Part shown: piece by piece, positions 4,867 to 5,043 of the stretch
Layout of the letters: each line of letters opens with the position of its first letter
Numbering within the stretch: the first letter of the stretch is position 1
Assembly: GCA_025450375.1 (NCBI GenBank)
Contig: JANWHO010000090.1
Coordinates: forward strand, 1 to 5,043
Reading direction: 5' to 3'
DNA: 5,043 nucleotides
Source of the DNA: Chloroflexota bacterium
Lineage (GTDB): Bacteria > Chloroflexota > UBA5177 > JANWHV01
Notes under the pieces: generated by a model
Told to the model about the DNA's origin: nothing
The model's input: only the letters and a program-made list of their open reading frames with translations
Database searches by the model: none
Program-made: the position numbers and the translations under genes

Positions 4867-5043
4867 TCATGCGCTTGGTCAGGTCGTTACGCGAGGCCAC
4901 CAGTTCCTGGGTGGGTGCCATCAACTCACGGGCGGTGGACCCGTCGACCTGGTCGAGCAGGGCGCCTTGCTCTTTCAGCCGGTCGCTCTGGGCCAATCGC
5001 TCCAGGCGGTCGGCATAGACCTGCAAGGCTCTGGGAAGCTTGG
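4835..5043 (-). CDS. Hypothetical protein, 3' end only (runs off the window edge)
   Basis: An open frame enters from the right edge with no stop and ends at a TGA at 4837-4835. The 68 visible residues, from KLPRALQVYADRLERL to AQSEYHLR, are charged, nearly free of aromatic residues and look fully helical, with heptad-like Leu spacing (RLERLAQSDRLKEQGALL). About four fifths of its codons end in G or C, like the intact genes, which argues that the frame is real. TTG-5026 is a possible start but has no Shine-Dalgarno, so the true start is probably outside the window. Its last 10 codons overlap the Rpn remnant in another frame, so its C terminus may itself be a product of the break. I do not recognise the family. 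A coiled-coil segment of a larger protein is the best description. Confidence 0.4.
   Translation of the reverse strand, partial: KLPRALQVYADRLERLAQSDRLKEQGALLDQVDGSTARELMAPTQELVASRNDLTKRMIEAQSEYHLR

Overview
The window is GC-rich bacterial DNA with three intact protein genes, one decayed gene fragment and one gene that runs off the right edge. Codons end mostly in G or C, Shine-Dalgarno sites are clear, and the intact proteins have no signal peptides or membrane segments. The family mix suggests a Chloroflexota/Thermomicrobia-like bacterium: a short phosphomannose-isomerase-like protein, a DAO-type FAD oxidoreductase, an S9C peptidase, and an Rpn/DUF4351 protein with the GREEG repeat linker. 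That placement rests on recalled family style, not on a marker gene.

Layout. Positions 1-94 are the promoter and leader of a plus-strand gene for a mannose-6-phosphate-isomerase-like cupin (95-1165). It converges on a minus-strand FAD-dependent oxidoreductase (2333-1167), with one base between the two stop codons. A strong hairpin lies inside the 3' end of the isomerase-like gene. After a 127-bp gap comes a minus-strand prolyl-oligopeptidase-family peptidase (4389-2461) with a complete Ser-Asp-His triad. Its upstream region (4390-4506) holds a candidate promoter, GTAC dyads and a leader that can fold over the ribosome binding site. Positions 4507-4866 hold the C-terminal third of an Rpn-family (DUF4351) protein without its nuclease domain or a good start. 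Positions 4835-5043 hold the last 67-68 codons of an unrecognised helical protein in another frame.

How the genes relate. The isomerase-like protein suggests sugar metabolism, the FAD enzyme amine or amino-acid oxidation, and the peptidase oligopeptide breakdown in the cytoplasm. A peptide and amino-acid catabolic link between the last two is plausible, since they share strand and order, but each seems to have its own promoter. Both candidate promoters have the form TTG(G/C)C(G/T)-N18-TACCCT.

I found no RNA genes, CRISPR array, intact mobile element, attachment site or origin, and no clear sign of a new multi-gene system. The points most worth checking are the isomerase-like protein with altered active-site positions, the folded leader of the peptidase gene, and the broken Rpn junction.
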